A stretch of DNA of 8,127 nt, taken from contig JAAZIT010000187.1 in the NCBI GenBank assembly GCA_012800685.1, positions 1 to 8,127 of the forward strand, read 5' to 3'. The notes beneath the pieces were generated by a model, which had not been told where the DNA came from, ran no database searches, and was given only the letters and a program-made list of their open reading frames with translations. The stretch is from Clostridiales bacterium (GTDB lineage Bacteria > Bacillota > Clostridia > Oscillospirales > Ruminococcaceae). Below are positions 6,765-8,127 of the stretch, one piece after another; within the stretch, counting starts at the first letter, position 1, and every line of letters starts with the position of its first letter. The position numbers and the translations under genes were made by a program.

Positions 6765-6799
6765 TTTAAAACCCCAATTCATATAGAAGTATATGATAA

Positions 6800-7465
6800 T
6801 TAGTCTAGACTAATTGAGTTAACAATACCTGAAATATCAGCAAAATCACCAGTATTACCTGTAAATGTAATGATATAAGTATAATCATCGCCATTTATAT
6901 AAAACTGATTTGTTACAATTTCCATTCCTAAAATAGAGAAGTTATAAGTCATTTCAATAGCCTCATACCCATTAATTGTAGTGTGCTCAAACTTAGGGAT
7001 AGATACCTTGTATTCAGGATAAATAGATGTCATTGTTGATTCAATACTATCTTTGGTTAAAATAGAGAGTGATTCCATAGCTACTGATGATGTAAAGTTA
7101 AGATTGTTACCTGTTTCATCCATATCTAATGGGTAATAGAAAGTAGCTTCACCTGTTGTTTCAGTTGTCCAAGTGTCAGGAATTTCCATAGTCAAGCTTT
7201 TGTATGTAATTTTTTGCATACCAGCTGAAGCTGGCTTTGAGTCATCGTCCTTAGATTCATCGTCCTTAGAGTCGTCGTCCTTAGAGTCGTCGTCATTAGA
7301 GTCGTCGTCCTTAGAGTCGTCGTCCTTGCTAGAATCTTCTTTACTTTCTTGACTTGATGAGTTGCCCTTTTTGCTCTTCTTGCTGTCATCATCGTCCTCT
7401 GATAAACAAGATGTCAAGGTTAATACCATTGAGGCAGCAAGTAAGAATGCTAAAAATTTTTTCAT
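6800..7465 (-). CDS. Putative lipoprotein with SKDDD-repeat linker
   Basis: This 221-residue lipoprotein of unknown function is anchored outside the membrane. It has a type II signal peptide (MKKFLAFLLAASMVLTLTSC) with the lipobox LTSC and Cys20 as the lipidated residue. An acidic linker follows (21-80), containing six SKDDD-type repeats (46-75). The C-terminal domain (about 83-221) has LTMEIPDTWT, FYYPLDMDETGNNL, TINGYEAIEMTYNF and FYINGDDYTYIITFTGNTGDF, each with a counterpart in the gene immediately downstream. A PsbP/DcrB-like small alpha-beta domain is possible but not demonstrated. The ATG at 7465 has GGAG at 7474-7477, 8 nt away. It is the first gene of a two-gene minus-strand unit. 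The repeat gives a negatively charged spacer that may hold the domain away from the membrane, through the wall, or bind cations. Copy number changes would stay in frame. Confidence 0.85.
   Translation of the reverse strand: MKKFLAFLLAASMVLTLTSCLSEDDDDSKKSKKGNSSSQESKEDSSKDDDSKDDDSNDDDSKDDDSKDDESKDDDSKPASAGMQKITYKSLTMEIPDTWTTETTGEATFYYPLDMDETGNNLNFTSSVAMESLSILTKDSIESTMTSIYPEYKVSIPKFEHTTINGYEAIEMTYNFSILGMEIVTNQFYINGDDYTYIITFTGNTGDFADISGIVNSISLD
7241..7330 (-). repeat. Six tandem 15-bp units coding SKDDD
   Basis: Six head-to-tail 15-bp units, of which the most regular reads GTCGTCGTCCTTAGA on the plus strand (coding TCTAAGGACGACGAC on the minus strand). One unit carries AAT for AAG (Asn), one GAA for GAC (Glu). 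Near-identity at the nucleotide level, including third codon positions, points to recent slippage-type expansion and not only selection for acidic residues. Confidence 0.9.
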
Positions 7466-7522
7466 TTCAATTTCTCCATTTCTAATAATATAATTATTTA
7501 TAATTACTCAATAATTATATTA

Positions 7523-7531
7523 ATTATATCA
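7523..7531 (-). promoter_or_regulatory. Extended -10 promoter for the lipoprotein operon
   Basis: On the minus strand the sequence reads TGATATAAT: a consensus -10 TATAAT preceded by the TGN extension. No good -35 lies 17 bp upstream, which extended -10 promoters tolerate. Transcription would start near 7516, about 50 nt before the ATG at 7465. The AT-rich setting limits confidence. Confidence 0.5.
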
Positions 7532-7713
7532 TATAAGTGACTGCAGTAATTACTAAACCATTTATTTTTTATTAACAATTAGTGACTACGTCAAAAATTG
7601 TAACTTTAAATAGTATTGTAAATGTTCCTATGTGTTAATATGTATAATTTTACAATAAATTTTGAAAGTTTACATGAAAATTTCAATTTAGTATTGTTAT
7701 TTTAAAGAACCTC

Positions 7714-7742
7714 TTGAAATAAATACTGTATAATGGTATAAT
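7714..7742 (+). promoter_or_regulatory. SigmaA-type promoter for the small membrane protein and the following gene
   Basis: TTGAAA (7714-7719) and TATAAT (7737-7742) are 17 bp apart, a near-consensus promoter. The predicted start is about 30 nt before the TTG at 7781. As the next gene overlaps the first, this promoter probably serves both. Confidence 0.75.
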
Positions 7743-7780
7743 GATTATTGTTATAATTATAGAAAAGGTGGGTATAAGCT

Positions 7781-8104
7781 TTGGAAATATTGGGATTTAA
7801 ATTAGATGATGCGCTAATTCTCTTTAGATTTTGTGGATTAGTTATTCTAGTTATGTTATTAATATTCTTGGTTACGTTGCTTATACCAAAGATAGCAAAG
7901 ATTATTGACAAAAGTATAGAAAAGCACAATCCCGAAAGGGTTGAAGAAAATCCTGAAGAACCTAAGATTAAAGGTCCTTATGACAAAAGTGAGATTGAGG
8001 ATTTCGATCCTAATTATAAAATTTATAATACTGATATTTATAGTTTGAAAATTAAAAAAAAGCCTAATAAAGAGAGGAATGTGGATAATGGCAAAGAACA
8101 ATAA
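7781..8104 (+). CDS. Small single-pass membrane protein, function unknown
   Basis: This 107-residue protein has one strong membrane segment (about 11-36, FRFCGLVILVMLLIFLVTLL) followed by lysines (38, 40, 44, 48) and a charged tail with Glu/Pro-rich and Lys-rich parts. By the positive-inside rule the tail should be cytoplasmic. I do not recognise the family. A short N-terminal helix with a charged tail also occurs in OadG-type subunits of membrane decarboxylases, but no partner subunits are present and I do not claim that. The start is TTG at 7781, supported by AAGGTGGG at 7765-7772 with about 8 nt spacing and a well-placed promoter. The stop at 8102-8104 lies inside the next gene, which begins at 8088, a 17-nt overlap in another frame that suggests translational coupling. 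Confidence 0.7.
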   Translation: MEILGFKLDDALILFRFCGLVILVMLLIFLVTLLIPKIAKIIDKSIEKHNPERVEENPEEPKIKGPYDKSEIEDFDPNYKIYNTDIYSLKIKKKPNKERNVDNGKEQ

Positions 8105-8127
8105 TAAAATGGTTGACGCAATCACAT
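8088..8127 (+). CDS. Start of a gene cut by the window edge, possibly prolyl-tRNA synthetase
   Basis: Only 13 complete codons are visible, reading MAKNNNKMVDAIT. The ATG at 8088 has GAGAGG at 8072-8077, about 10 nt upstream, a convincing start. The N-terminus MAK...K-VDAIT resembles that of the archaeal/eukaryotic-type prolyl-tRNA synthetases of Clostridia, which commonly start with MAK or MAN, a few polar residues, then (V/M)EAIT or similar and go on to DFxxWYTD. This is recall of a family pattern over a very short stretch, so the product name is tentative, although the presence of a gene is fairly sure. It overlaps the small membrane protein gene by 17 nt. Confidence 0.5.
   Translation, partial: MAKNNNKMVDAIT

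Larger units (their letters stand above)
7466..7780. other. Divergent intergenic region
   Basis: This region of about 315 nt lies between the lipoprotein operon (minus) and the small membrane protein gene (plus). It holds an extended -10 for the minus side (7523-7531), a near-consensus promoter for the plus side (7714-7742), and a 9-bp inverted repeat TATTGTAAA/TTTACAATA (7614-7622 and 7649-7657). The heptamer AGTGACT occurs twice, about 45 nt apart (near 7536 and 7581). No coding frame or structured RNA is evident. Confidence 0.65.

Noticed and set aside
6765..6782. Longer start for the second lipoprotein (adding MNWGFK)
   Set aside because: There is no Shine-Dalgarno before that ATG. The shorter form begins with a textbook lipoprotein signal peptide and has TGGGGT upstream.
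7614..7657. 9-bp inverted repeat TATTGTAAA/TTTACAATA as an operator
   Set aside because: The 26-nt spacer is long for a dimer operator and the position does not overlap either predicted promoter.
7702..8125. Minus-strand open frames opposite the small membrane protein gene
   Set aside because: They are Ile/Asn/Phe-rich antisense translations without credible ribosome binding sites. The plus-strand gene has a near-consensus promoter and a Shine-Dalgarno.

Overview
The window looks like chromosomal DNA from a low-GC Gram-positive anaerobe, most likely a member of the Clostridia (Ruminococcaceae/Oscillospirales-like). The grounds are very AT-rich intergenic DNA, strong AGGAGG-type ribosome binding sites, frequent TTG starts, Gram-positive lipoproteins with Ser/Asp/Lys-rich linkers, and a SipW-type membrane protein. 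No species can be named from the sequence alone.

Layout. Positions 1-407 carry no gene. They hold a perfect 36-bp inverted repeat, a 7-bp tandem repeat, a minus-strand terminator and a second, degenerate 7-8 bp repeat tract that runs into the stop codon of the first gene. Positions 408-1523 (minus) encode a membrane protein with the layout of a SipW-family signal peptidase but without the catalytic Ser and His, plus a long hydrophilic tail. A divergent intergenic region (1524-1930) has good promoters pointing both ways. On the plus strand follow a membrane-anchored metallophosphoesterase (1931-2755), then uvrC (nucleotide excision repair; 2882-4735) and folC (folate polyglutamylation; 4751-6001), the last two probably co-transcribed. 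Converging on folC is a minus-strand pair of paralogous lipoproteins (7465 down to 6150). Their apparent terminator lies inside the last codons of folC. After a second divergent region (7466-7780), a small single-pass membrane protein (7781-8104) overlaps the start of a gene cut by the window edge, probably prolyl-tRNA synthetase.

How the genes relate. uvrC and folC are housekeeping genes that share a transcript without an obvious shared pathway. The two lipoproteins are a tandem duplication with the same C-terminal domain and very different linkers, so they probably act together or redundantly at the cell surface. The rest is a mosaic of small, independently promoted units.

I do not see a mobile element, CRISPR array, defence system, tRNA or rRNA. 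I found no convincing new multi-gene system. The most unusual items are the catalytically dead SipW-like protein, the repeat-rich 3' flank behind it, and the lipoprotein pair with a 15-bp coding repeat.
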